Shown piece by piece: positions 1-6,210 of a DNA stretch of 8,837 nt (positions are counted from its first letter, which is position 1; each line of letters begins with the position of its first letter). The position numbers and the translations under genes were made by a program. The DNA comes from an uncultured Lachnospiraceae bacterium (lineage in GTDB: Bacteria > Bacillota > Clostridia > Lachnospirales > Lachnospiraceae), in contig CADCPP010000099.1 of assembly GCA_902803355.1 (NCBI GenBank), forward strand, positions 1-8,837, given 5' to 3'. Under the pieces are notes generated by a model. That model worked only from the letters and a program-made list of their open reading frames with translations, was not told where the DNA came from and searched no databases.

Positions 1-331
1 GTTCTTTCATGCGAGGGTCGCGGGTGAGGTAGCCGGCCTTCTTCAGGATCGGGCGGAACTCGCCGTCCACCTTCAGGAGGGCGCGGGCAATGCCGTGGCG
101 GATCGCGCCGGCCTGGCCGGTGAAGCCGCCGCCGTGGACCATGATGGTCACATCGTACTTGTCAAGGGTCTCGGTCGCGGCCAGAGGCTGGCGGACGATG
201 ACCTTCAGGGTCTCCAGACCGAAGTAGTCGTCAAGATCTCTCTTGTTGACGGTGATCTTGCCGGTGCCGGGGGTCAGGTACGCGCGGGCAATCGATTTTT
301 TACGTCTTCCGGTTCCGTAATACTGTGTCAT
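1..331 (-). CDS. rpsI: 30S ribosomal protein S9, 3' end outside the window
   Basis: Ribosomal protein S9 of the small subunit; its basic C-terminal tail reaches toward the P-site tRNA. The visible 110 residues begin MTQYYGTGRRKKSIARAYL and contain the family signature around GGGFTGQAGAIRHGIARAL, then run to DPRMKE, where the window ends. The family is usually about 130 residues, so roughly 20 are missing, including the arginine/lysine-rich tail. The ATG at 329-331 is chosen because AGGAGG lies at 339-344 on the minus strand with 7 bases between, and because the protein then starts as S9 normally does. It lies 12 bases downstream of rplM and is almost certainly cotranscribed with it, the standard bacterial arrangement; its ribosome binding site touches the rplM stop codon. 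Nothing odd is seen apart from the edge truncation. Confidence 0.97.
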   Translation of the reverse strand, partial: MTQYYGTGRRKKSIARAYLTPGTGKITVNKRDLDDYFGLETLKVIVRQPLAATETLDKYDVTIMVHGGGFTGQAGAIRHGIARALLKVDGEFRPILKKAGYLTRDPRMKE

Positions 332-343
332 CTTAGCGCCTCC

Positions 344-772
344 TTAGAATTTCAGCTCTTCGGGCTTCTGAGCCTGATGAGGATGGTCGGGGCCGGCATA
401 GACAAAAAGCTTTTCAGCCATGGCTTTGCCGAGAGCGCCCTTGGGGAGCATGCCCTTCACGGCGTGTTCGATGACGTTGACGGGCTTGGTGGCCAGCATT
501 TCACGAAGGGAAGTTTCCTTCAGGCTGCCGACGTAAGCGGAGTGACGGACGTATGTCTTCTTGTCCAGCTTCTTGCCGGTGACGGTGATCTTTTCCGCGT
601 TGACGACGATGACATAATCGCCGGTATCGATATGCGGAGTAAACGTGGGCTTATTTTTGCCTCGAAGGACCTTGGCAACTTCCGCTGCCAGGCGGCCGAG
701 GGTCTTGCCTTCTGCATCAACCACGTACCACTTTCTTTCCACAGTGGCAGGGTTGGCCATGAATGTGTTCAT
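344..772 (-). CDS. rplM: 50S ribosomal protein L13
   Basis: Ribosomal protein L13, an early-assembly protein of the large subunit that binds 23S rRNA. The 142-residue product is full length for the family (about 142-145). Recognisable segments are ERKWYVVDAEGKTLGRLA near the N-terminus, the basic LRGKNKPTFTPHIDTGDYVIVVNAE stretch shortened here to its core KNKPTFTPH, and the VKGMLPKGALGKAM motif toward the C-terminus. The ATG at 770-772 is chosen over longer in-frame starts because AGGAGG sits at 779-784 with 6 bases of spacing and because MNTFMANPATVERKW matches clostridial L13 N-termini. An internal ATG four codons later has no comparable ribosome binding site. It is first gene of the rplM-rpsI operon, driven by the promoter at 872-900. 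A leader helix that covers the Shine-Dalgarno suggests translational control. Confidence 0.97.
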   Translation of the reverse strand: MNTFMANPATVERKWYVVDAEGKTLGRLAAEVAKVLRGKNKPTFTPHIDTGDYVIVVNAEKITVTGKKLDKKTYVRHSAYVGSLKETSLREMLATKPVNVIEHAVKGMLPKGALGKAMAEKLFVYAGPDHPHQAQKPEELKF

Positions 773-865
773 GGTGAGCCTCCTAATATGATGAATATTC
801 AGATTGTTTTGCGTGTTCAAAGAGGCGTCACCGGGGCATGGTATATCCGTCCTTTTTTGTCGCGC
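773..865 (-). promoter_or_regulatory. rplM 5' leader with Shine-Dalgarno-sequestering helix
   Basis: Leader of about 93 bases between the inferred transcription start (near 865) and the rplM ATG. On the minus strand GGTGACGCCTC (832 down to 822) pairs with GAGGCTCACC (782 down to 773): GGTGA with TCACC and GCCTC with GAGGC, ten base pairs with one bulged C at 827. The 3' arm contains most of the AGGAGG ribosome binding site and ends directly at the start codon. The enclosed 39-base loop holds a smaller hairpin, AATAT/ATATT (785-799). L13 leaders that autoregulate rplM-rpsI are a described RNA class in Firmicutes; whether this one belongs to that class cannot be judged by eye. The pairing is seen; its role as an off-switch, perhaps bound by L13, is inferred. 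Confidence 0.6.
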
Positions 866-871
866 CTGATT

Positions 872-900
872 ATTATACGCAAGAGGAAATTCCTTGTCAA
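872..900 (-). promoter_or_regulatory. consensus sigma-70/SigA promoter for rplM-rpsI
   Basis: On the minus strand TTGACA (895-900) and TATAAT (872-877) are separated by exactly 17 bases. Both hexamers are perfect matches to the vegetative sigma factor consensus, as expected for a ribosomal protein operon. The predicted start point is near 865. Confidence 0.9.
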
Positions 901-955
901 CGGTTTTTTCGATATTTTTTCTTATAAAGATGAAGCGTTTTTCATGCCTCCCGAC

Positions 956-984
956 TTGACAAATGCGCGGGAAAAGCGGATAAT
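956..984 (+). promoter_or_regulatory. strong SigA-type promoter for serS
   Basis: TTGACA (956-961) and GATAAT (979-984) are separated by 17 bases; 11 of 12 positions match consensus. The predicted start near 991 leaves a leader of only about 25 bases, so there is no room for a T-box or other riboswitch before serS. The -35 hexamer lies 55 bases from that of the divergent rplM promoter. Confidence 0.85.
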
Positions 985-1015
985 TCGAAACGATCACCGA
1001 AAGGGGAGAGAGCTC

Positions 1016-2296
1016 ATGTTAGATATCAAATTTGTCCGGGAAAATCCGGATGCCGTCAAGGAAAATATCCGTAAAAAGTTTCAGGACGCGAAGCTTCCGC
1101 TGGTAGATGAAGCCGTCGCGCTTGATAAGGAAAACCGCGCCATCAAGCAGGAAGTGGAAGACCTGCGTGCGACCCGCAACCGCCTGTCCAAGGAGATCGG
1201 AAAGCTGATGGGGCAGGGAAAGAAGGAAGAAGCAAATGCCGTGAAGGCCGAGGTTGCCGCCGATGCGGAGCGCATTGCCTCTTTAAGCACCCGCGAAAAG
1301 GAAGTGGAAGAGCAGCTGCATAAGATCATGCTGCAGATCCCGAATATCATCGATCCGTCCGTTCCCATCGGGAAGGATGACAGCGAAAACGTGGAGGTGC
1401 AGCGCTTCGGAGAGCCTGTGGTCCCGGATTTCCCCATTCCCTATCATACCGAGATTATGGAGCGCTTTAACGGCGTGGATATGGAAGCGGCAGGGCGCGT
1501 GTCCGGCAGCGGCTTCTATTATCTGATGGGCGATATCGCAAGGCTCCACGAGGGCGTCCTTGCCTATGCCCGCGACTTTATGATCGACAAGGGCTTTACT
1601 TTCTGCGTGCCGCCGTTCATGATCCACGGCAACGTGGTCGAAGGCGTGATGAGCCAGACCGATATGGATGCCATGATGTACAAGATCGAGGGTGAGGACC
1701 TTTACCTGATCGGCACGTCCGAGCACTCGATGATCGGCAAGTTTATCGACCAGATCCTGCCTGAGGCGAGTCTGCCGCAGACACTGACCTCCTACAGCCC
1801 ATGCTTCCGCAAGGAAAAGGGTGCGCACGGCATCGAAGAGAGGGGCGTCTACCGCATCCATCAGTTCGAAAAGCAGGAGATGATCGTGGTCTGCAAGCCC
1901 GAGGATTCCATGAAATGGTACGAGCAGATGTGGAAATGGAGCGTGGAGCTTTTCCGCTCGCTCGATATCCCGGTCCGTCAGCTGGAGTGCTGCTCCGGCG
2001 ACCTGGCCGACCTGAAGGTGAAATCCTGCGACATCGAGGCCTGGAGCCCGCGCCAGCAGAAGTATTTTGAGGTCTGCTCCTGCTCGAATCTCGGCGATGC
2101 GCAGGCCCGCCGCCTGAAGATCCGCGTGAAGGGTGAGGACGGCAGGATGTACCTTCCCCATACCCTGAACAACACGGTGGTCGCGCCGCCGCGCATGCTG
2201 ATCGCCTTCCTGGAGAACAACCTGCGCGCAGACGGCAGTGTCCGCATCCCCGAAGTCCTGCGTCCTTACGTGGGCGGCAAGGAAGAACTCAGATAA
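1016..2296 (+). CDS. serS: seryl-tRNA synthetase
   Basis: Cytoplasmic class II synthetase that activates serine with ATP and charges tRNA-Ser (and tRNA-Sec where present). The 426 residues match the usual 420-430. The N-terminal part, about residues 27-105, is rich in Lys/Glu/Ala heptads and is the antiparallel coiled-coil arm that grips the long variable arm of the tRNA. The catalytic domain follows: the serine-binding T-x-E motif is TSE at 234-236, motif 2 starts FRKEKGAHG with Arg265, and motif 3 ends with APPRMLIAFLENN carrying Arg393. Motif 3 reads NNTVVAPPRM rather than the NGSGLAVGRT form of Escherichia coli-type enzymes; this variant is what I recall from clostridial SerS. The ATG at 1016 follows GGGGAG (1003-1008) with 7 bases of spacing. 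The open frame extends upstream to 95, but that part is antisense to rpsI and rplM. A terminator follows 17 bases after the stop. Confidence 0.97.
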   Translation: MLDIKFVRENPDAVKENIRKKFQDAKLPLVDEAVALDKENRAIKQEVEDLRATRNRLSKEIGKLMGQGKKEEANAVKAEVAADAERIASLSTREKEVEEQLHKIMLQIPNIIDPSVPIGKDDSENVEVQRFGEPVVPDFPIPYHTEIMERFNGVDMEAAGRVSGSGFYYLMGDIARLHEGVLAYARDFMIDKGFTFCVPPFMIHGNVVEGVMSQTDMDAMMYKIEGEDLYLIGTSEHSMIGKFIDQILPEASLPQTLTSYSPCFRKEKGAHGIEERGVYRIHQFEKQEMIVVCKPEDSMKWYEQMWKWSVELFRSLDIPVRQLECCSGDLADLKVKSCDIEAWSPRQQKYFEVCSCSNLGDAQARRLKIRVKGEDGRMYLPHTLNNTVVAPPRMLIAFLENNLRADGSVRIPEVLRPYVGGKEELR

Positions 2297-2313
2297 ACCC
2301 GGTTTGACGGATT

Positions 2314-2357
2314 GCCTCCGGAACAGAGTCACCACGATCTGCTCGGAGGCTTTTTTT
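2314..2357 (+). terminator. intrinsic terminator after serS, inside the ggt leader
   Basis: GCCTCCG (2314-2320) pairs with CGGAGGC (2344-2350), seven perfect base pairs, followed at once by seven T (2351-2357). The loop region can add an inner CAGA/TCTG helix (2324-2327 with 2338-2341). It begins 18 bases after the serS stop and ends 17 bases before the ATG of the next gene, so it ends serS transcripts. Because no clear promoter is seen after it, it may also limit readthrough into the downstream gene. Confidence 0.88.
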
Positions 2358-2374
2358 ACAGAAAGAGGAATGCT

Positions 2375-3985
2375 ATGAAATTTGACGCGTTTACCTACCG
2401 CTATCCTTCCCGCCGCGGGCTGGTCTACGGGACCCGCGGCATGGTCGCGACCTCGCAGCCGCTGGCGGCGCAGGCCGGCCTTGACGCGCTGAAAAAGGGG
2501 GGAAATGCCATCGATGCCGCGGTGGCGGCTGCAGCCTGCATGACGGTGGTGGAACCGACCACGAACGGCCTTGGTTCGGATATGTTTGCCATCATCTGGA
2601 AGGACGGAAAACTGTACGGCCTGAATGCGAGCGGCAAGGCACCGAAGGCGCTTTCAGCGGAGCTTGTGCGGAGCCTCGGTTATGAGAAGATGCCGCAGCG
2701 CGGCTGGCTCCCCGTGATGGTGCACGGGGCGGTGGCCGGATGGGCGGCACTTTCGGAGCGTTTCGGAAAGCTTTCTTTTGAAGAACTGCTGCAGCCTGCG
2801 GCAGGTTACGCGGAGCAGGGCTTTGCGGTCACGCCGGTGATCGCCGACCTCTGGGAGAGAGGCTATAAGCTGTTTGCGAACCGGGAGGGCGATGAGTTCC
2901 GCCCCTGGGCTGAGACCTTTGCGCCGAAGGGCCATGCGCCGCGTCCCGGCGAGATCTGGTCCTGCCCGGAGATGGCAGAGACGATCAGGATGATCGCGCA
3001 GACAAAGGGCAGAGTCATGTATGAGGGCTCTCTGGCAGACGCGATCGACGCCTTCTCACGCAAAACGGGAGGCTTCATCCGCAAGGAGGACCTTGAGGGC
3101 TATCAGCCGCAGTGGGTCGATCCCATCAAGGTGAATTACCGCGGCACGGACGTGTGGGAGATGCCGCCAAACGGCGACGGTCTCGTGGTTCTTGCTGCTC
3201 TGGCCATCCTGAATAATATCGAGCTGGACAGGGAGCATCCGGATTCGCCGGAGAACTTCCACAAGCTCATCGAAGCCATGAAGCTCGGCTATGAAGATGG
3301 GCTGAAATATATCTCGGATCCGCGCACGATGAAGGTGCCTGCGGAGGCTATCATCGCGCCGGAATACGCAAAGAAGCGGGCGGCACTGATCGGTAAAGAA
3401 GCGATCCACCCCTTCCCGGGCGAGCCTACGGCCGGCAGCACCATCTACCTCTGCACGGCGGATGCAGAAGGAAACATGGTCTCGCTGATCCAGAGCAACT
3501 TCAACGGCTTCGGCTCCGGGGTCGTGGTCCCGGGCACGGGCATTTCCCTGCAGAACAGGGGCTTTGGCTTCTCTCTCGATCCGGAGAGCCCGAACGTGCT
3601 CGCGCCGGGCAAAAAGTCCTTCCATACGATCATTCCGGGCTTCCTGACAAAGGACGGAAAGGCGCTCGGTCCCTTCGGCGTGATGGGCGCGTTCATGCAG
3701 CCGCAGGGTCAGCTGCAGGTCGCGGTGAACATGATCGATTTCGGCATGAATCCCCAGGAGGCGCTCGACAGACCGCGCTGGGAATGGGTGAAGGATAAGA
3801 AGATCGTACTTGAAGAGAGTGTGCCCGAGGAGATCGCAGAGGCGCTGCGTGCAAGAGGGCATGAAGTCGGACGCGAGCCGGATACTTCCGTTTTCGGCCG
3901 CGGGCAGATCATCCTGCGGAATGAGGAAGGCGTGCTCACAGGCGCGACCGAGCCAAGAGCGGACGGAACCGTCGCGGTCTGGTGA
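2375..3985 (+). CDS. gamma-glutamyltransferase-family protein (Ntn hydrolase, cytoplasmic YwrD-like type)
   Basis: Member of the gamma-glutamyltranspeptidase family: a proenzyme that cleaves itself, the new N-terminal Thr acting as nucleophile. The 536 residues contain the family opening GGNAIDAAVAAAACMTVVEP (about 42-61) and, before the small subunit, AGSTIYLC. Thr356 aligns with the catalytic Thr391 of the E. coli enzyme (TTHYSVVDKDGN against TIYLCTADAEGN), giving a large chain of about 355 and a small chain of about 181 residues. The GSGVVVPGTGISLQNR segment follows. The usual SS pair of the substrate pocket (RPLSSM) is replaced by KKSFHT, and there is no signal peptide, so it is closer to the YwrD-like group than to secreted glutathione hydrolases; substrate unknown. 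The ATG at 2375 has AGAGGA at 2364-2369; an open frame to 2312 runs back through the terminator and is rejected. Neighbours give no metabolic hint. Confidence 0.88.
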   Translation: MKFDAFTYRYPSRRGLVYGTRGMVATSQPLAAQAGLDALKKGGNAIDAAVAAAACMTVVEPTTNGLGSDMFAIIWKDGKLYGLNASGKAPKALSAELVRSLGYEKMPQRGWLPVMVHGAVAGWAALSERFGKLSFEELLQPAAGYAEQGFAVTPVIADLWERGYKLFANREGDEFRPWAETFAPKGHAPRPGEIWSCPEMAETIRMIAQTKGRVMYEGSLADAIDAFSRKTGGFIRKEDLEGYQPQWVDPIKVNYRGTDVWEMPPNGDGLVVLAALAILNNIELDREHPDSPENFHKLIEAMKLGYEDGLKYISDPRTMKVPAEAIIAPEYAKKRAALIGKEAIHPFPGEPTAGSTIYLCTADAEGNMVSLIQSNFNGFGSGVVVPGTGISLQNRGFGFSLDPESPNVLAPGKKSFHTIIPGFLTKDGKALGPFGVMGAFMQPQGQLQVAVNMIDFGMNPQEALDRPRWEWVKDKKIVLEESVPEEIAEALRARGHEVGREPDTSVFGRGQIILRNEEGVLTGATEPRADGTVAVW

Positions 3986-4004
3986 GGAATCGGTTAAGAA
4001 AAAG

Positions 4005-4030
4005 AAAAGCCGCCCCGGTGGCGGCTTTTT
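4005..4030. terminator. bidirectional intrinsic terminator between convergent genes
   Basis: GCCGCC (4009-4014) pairs with GGCGGC (4020-4025) around a 5-base loop. The stem is flanked by AAAA on the left (4005-4008) and TTTTT on the right (4026-4030), so either strand reads as a GC stem followed by a U-run. It lies 19 bases past the gamma-glutamyltransferase-family stop and 28 bases past the end of the convergent PFL-family gene, so it likely serves both. Confidence 0.88.
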
Positions 4031-4058
4031 CGTGTCATGAGATCGTTGTCTGTCCCCG

Positions 4059-5426
4059 CTAATTTCTCAGGCTGTGGATGGGGGCAGGGATGCGTCCGCC
4101 GCGGCGGATGAAGGCATCAGAAGAAGCGGGATTTACGGCCATGACCGGCGCATCACCGAACAGACCGCCGATGTGAACGGTGTCCCCTACGGTCTTTCCC
4201 GGCGCAGGGATCAGGCGGCAGGCCGTTGTTTTGTTGTTGATCATGCCGATCGCGGCTTCATCCGCGATGATGGCGGAGATCGTTTCGGCGGACGTATCGC
4301 CGGGAACGGCGATCATATCCAGACCGACGGAGCAGACGCAGGTCATGGCTTCCAGCTTTTCCAGGCTGAGGCGGCCGCTCCGCGCGGCAGCGATCATCCC
4401 CTCATCTTCTGAAACAGGAATAAACGCGCCGGATAATCCGCCCACATGTGAGGAGGCCATGATGCCTCCTTTTTTGACGGCATCATTCAGAAGGGCGAGC
4501 GCCGCAGTAGTCCCGTGCGCGCCGCAGGTCTCAAGACCCATCGCTTCCAGAATGCGGGCAACGGAGTCGCCCACTGCAGGCGTAGGCGCCAGAGAAAGGT
4601 CCACGATGCCGAAGGGAACGCCGAGCCGTCTGGAGGCTTCCTTCGCCACCAGCTGACCCATCCGCGTGACCTTGAAGGCGGTCCGCTTGATGGTCTCTGC
4701 AACCACATCGAAGCTTTGTCCCTGGCATTCCTGCAGGGCGGAATGAACCACGCCGGGGCCGGAGACGCCCACGTTGATCACGCATTCCGGCTCGCCCGGA
4801 CCATGGAAGGCGCCGGCCATGAAGGGGTTATCCTCCACAGCGTTGCAAAAGATGACGAGCTTTGAGCAGCCGAGCCCGTCGGCAGCTGCGGTAAGGGCAG
4901 CGGTCTGCTTGATGATCCGGCCTGCCTCGGCCACGGCGTCCATATTGATGCCGGCCTTTGTGGAGCCGATGTTCAGACTCGCGCAGACACGCTCCGTGGA
5001 AGAGAGCGCTTCGGGAATGGAGCGCATCAGGATCTCATCGGAAGCGGTGGCGCCTTTCTGCACCAGCGCGGAAAAGCCGCCGATGAAATTGACGCCGACT
5101 TCTTTTGCGGCGCGGTCCATCGCTTCGGCAGCGGGAACATAGGAATCCGCGCGGCTGCTGCCCGCGATCATGGCGATCGGGCTGACCGAGATCCGCTGAT
5201 TTACGATGGGGATCCCGAATTCCCGCTCGATCTGTTTTCCGGTCTCTACCAGATGCCCGGCTCTTCGGCAGATCTTTTCATAGATTTTACTGCAGCAGAC
5301 GGAGAGGTCCGGATCGGCACAGTCAAAAAGACTGAGGCCCATGGTAATGGTCCTCACATCCAGATGCTGCTGATCGATCATGCGGATCGTCTGCAGGATA
5401 TCTTCACTGTTCAGCAGATAACTCAT
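4059..5426 (-). CDS. PFL family / DUF711 protein (UPF0210 type)
   Basis: Conserved protein of 455 residues, the usual length of the UPF0210/DUF711 group, which is often named PFL family from a distant fold resemblance to pyruvate formate-lyase. No reaction is established. Recognisable conserved blocks are LDVRTITMGLSLFDC near residues 22-36, EFGIPIVNQRISVSPIAMIAG around 70-90, the glycine-rich ASSHVGGLSGAFIPVSEDEG, and GLDMIAVPGDT (368-378) leading to IGMINNKTTACRLIPAPGK. No signal peptide or membrane segment is seen, so it is probably cytoplasmic. The ATG at 5424-5426 follows AAGGTGAGG (5431-5439). It starts 21 bases after the ACT-domain gene, a pairing found in many Firmicutes and archaea, which suggests that the small ACT protein is its partner or sensor. 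It is the last gene of the leftward cluster and ends at the shared terminator. The family call is firm; the function is open. Confidence 0.93.
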   Translation of the reverse strand: MSYLLNSEDILQTIRMIDQQHLDVRTITMGLSLFDCADPDLSVCCSKIYEKICRRAGHLVETGKQIEREFGIPIVNQRISVSPIAMIAGSSRADSYVPAAEAMDRAAKEVGVNFIGGFSALVQKGATASDEILMRSIPEALSSTERVCASLNIGSTKAGINMDAVAEAGRIIKQTAALTAAADGLGCSKLVIFCNAVEDNPFMAGAFHGPGEPECVINVGVSGPGVVHSALQECQGQSFDVVAETIKRTAFKVTRMGQLVAKEASRRLGVPFGIVDLSLAPTPAVGDSVARILEAMGLETCGAHGTTAALALLNDAVKKGGIMASSHVGGLSGAFIPVSEDEGMIAAARSGRLSLEKLEAMTCVCSVGLDMIAVPGDTSAETISAIIADEAAIGMINNKTTACRLIPAPGKTVGDTVHIGGLFGDAPVMAVNPASSDAFIRRGGRIPAPIHSLRN

Positions 5427-5447
5427 AGCGCCTCACCTTAAGCCTTA

Positions 5448-5717
5448 TCAGATGCGGTGCATGGCATCAAAAATGTCCTGCCGCTGGATATGGATGGCCA
5501 GCCCCCGTTCTTCGCCGCGCTCCTGCAGATACTGGGAAAGTTCATCAAAAGAGAGCGGGCAGTCGGCAAGATCCACCAGCATGATCATGGCAAAGTATTC
5601 CTGCATCAGCGTCTGGGAAATGTCCAGCACGTTGATGTCTTTTTCGGCGAGCAGATTGGTGACATAGGCGATAATGCCTTTGCGGTCGCGGGCAAAAACG
5701 GACACGATAGACTTCAT
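5448..5717 (-). CDS. stand-alone ACT-domain protein (UPF0237 type)
   Basis: Small protein of 89 residues that is almost entirely one ACT domain (about residues 3-75; beta-alpha-beta-beta-alpha-beta), a fold that usually binds amino acids or other small ligands at dimer interfaces. Typical features are VFARDRKGIIAYVTNLLAE with the ligand-loop glycine, DISQTLMQEYFAMIMLVDL, and the C-terminal QRQDIFDAMHRI that closely matches UPF0237 members. No enzyme domain is attached. The ATG at 5715-5717 is preceded by AAAGGAAGG (5723-5731). It sits between the small serine-rich protein (28 bases upstream) and the PFL-family gene (21 bases downstream), most likely in one transcript. Its ligand is unknown; a regulatory role toward the PFL-family partner is inferred from the recurring gene pair. 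Confidence 0.93.
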   Translation of the reverse strand: MKSIVSVFARDRKGIIAYVTNLLAEKDINVLDISQTLMQEYFAMIMLVDLADCPLSFDELSQYLQERGEERGLAIHIQRQDIFDAMHRI

Positions 5718-5745
5718 AAAAACCTTCCTTTCAGGAGGGAGAGGA

Positions 5746-6165
5746 TCAGTTGTCGCGGACCTGGAGAAGCTTGGAAAGCTCGCGCTCGTGCCGGTTGTTG
5801 GAGGCGATCAAGACGGCCAGCTCATCCGTTCCGGCGGGCAGGCCCTTGAAGCTGATGCAGCAGTCAAAATCGAAGCCTTCGGCATGATAGTGCGTGTTGT
5901 CGAAATCGATCGACGCATAGACCCGGCCGTCGCGCGCGACATTGGCGGAGCCGACCGACTGCATGCGGGGCGCCTGGCGCGTGAAGGAAGAAGAGGCTGC
6001 GGAGCGGGTAAAATTCCCGCTGCTGCTCTGGGACGCATAGCGGTAGGAAGCGGAGGAACCGGAGGAAGCGGAGCTGCTCTGCCCGGACTTGCTCTCGCTG
6101 CCGCTCTTTTTGAGCTGCTTTGCGACGATAGCGATAATGATGATAAAAAAGACGATGATTTCCAT
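5746..6165 (-). CDS. small membrane-anchored, serine-rich protein of unknown function
   Basis: I do not recognise this 139-residue protein. Residues 2-15 (EIIVFFIIIIAIVA) form one very hydrophobic segment followed by KQLKK, which predicts an N-terminal anchor with the rest on the cytoplasmic side by the positive-inside rule. Residues 21-74 are a low-complexity linker in which 22 of 54 residues are serine, with Gly, Ala and Gln. Residues 75-139 look folded, starting VARDGRVYASIDFDNTHYHAEGF, with adjacent Cys102-Cys103 and a charged C-terminal helix. The ATG at 6163-6165 follows AAAGGAAAG (6172-6180) at a somewhat long distance. It is likely real: it fits the 45- and 28-base gaps between glgB and the ACT gene, has its own ribosome binding site, and has the domain layout of an anchored protein. 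A surface or secreted role is less likely because no cleavage site is seen. Confidence 0.75.
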   Translation of the reverse strand: MEIIVFFIIIIAIVAKQLKKSGSESKSGQSSSASSGSSASYRYASQSSSGNFTRSAASSSFTRQAPRMQSVGSANVARDGRVYASIDFDNTHYHAEGFDFDCCISFKGLPAGTDELAVLIASNNRHERELSKLLQVRDN

Positions 6166-6210
6166 AAGGCGCTTTCCTTTCCTGTGATGCGGCTGCGCAG
6201 GCCTGCTGCC

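Noticed and set aside
95..1015. Long N-terminal extension of the serS frame (about 307 extra residues).
   Set aside because: It runs antisense through rpsI and rplM and across the promoters; the ATG at 1016 has a good ribosome binding site and gives the normal SerS length.
985..1015. Serine T-box or other riboswitch before serS.
   Set aside because: The promoter leaves only about 25 bases of leader, far too short for a T-box.
1283..2335. Open frame of 350 codons opposite serS.
   Set aside because: Shadow of serS, His/Leu-rich composition typical of antisense translation, no family resemblance.
3056..3862. Open frame of 268 codons opposite the gamma-glutamyltransferase-family gene.
   Set aside because: Shadow frame with Arg/His-rich composition and no start signal.
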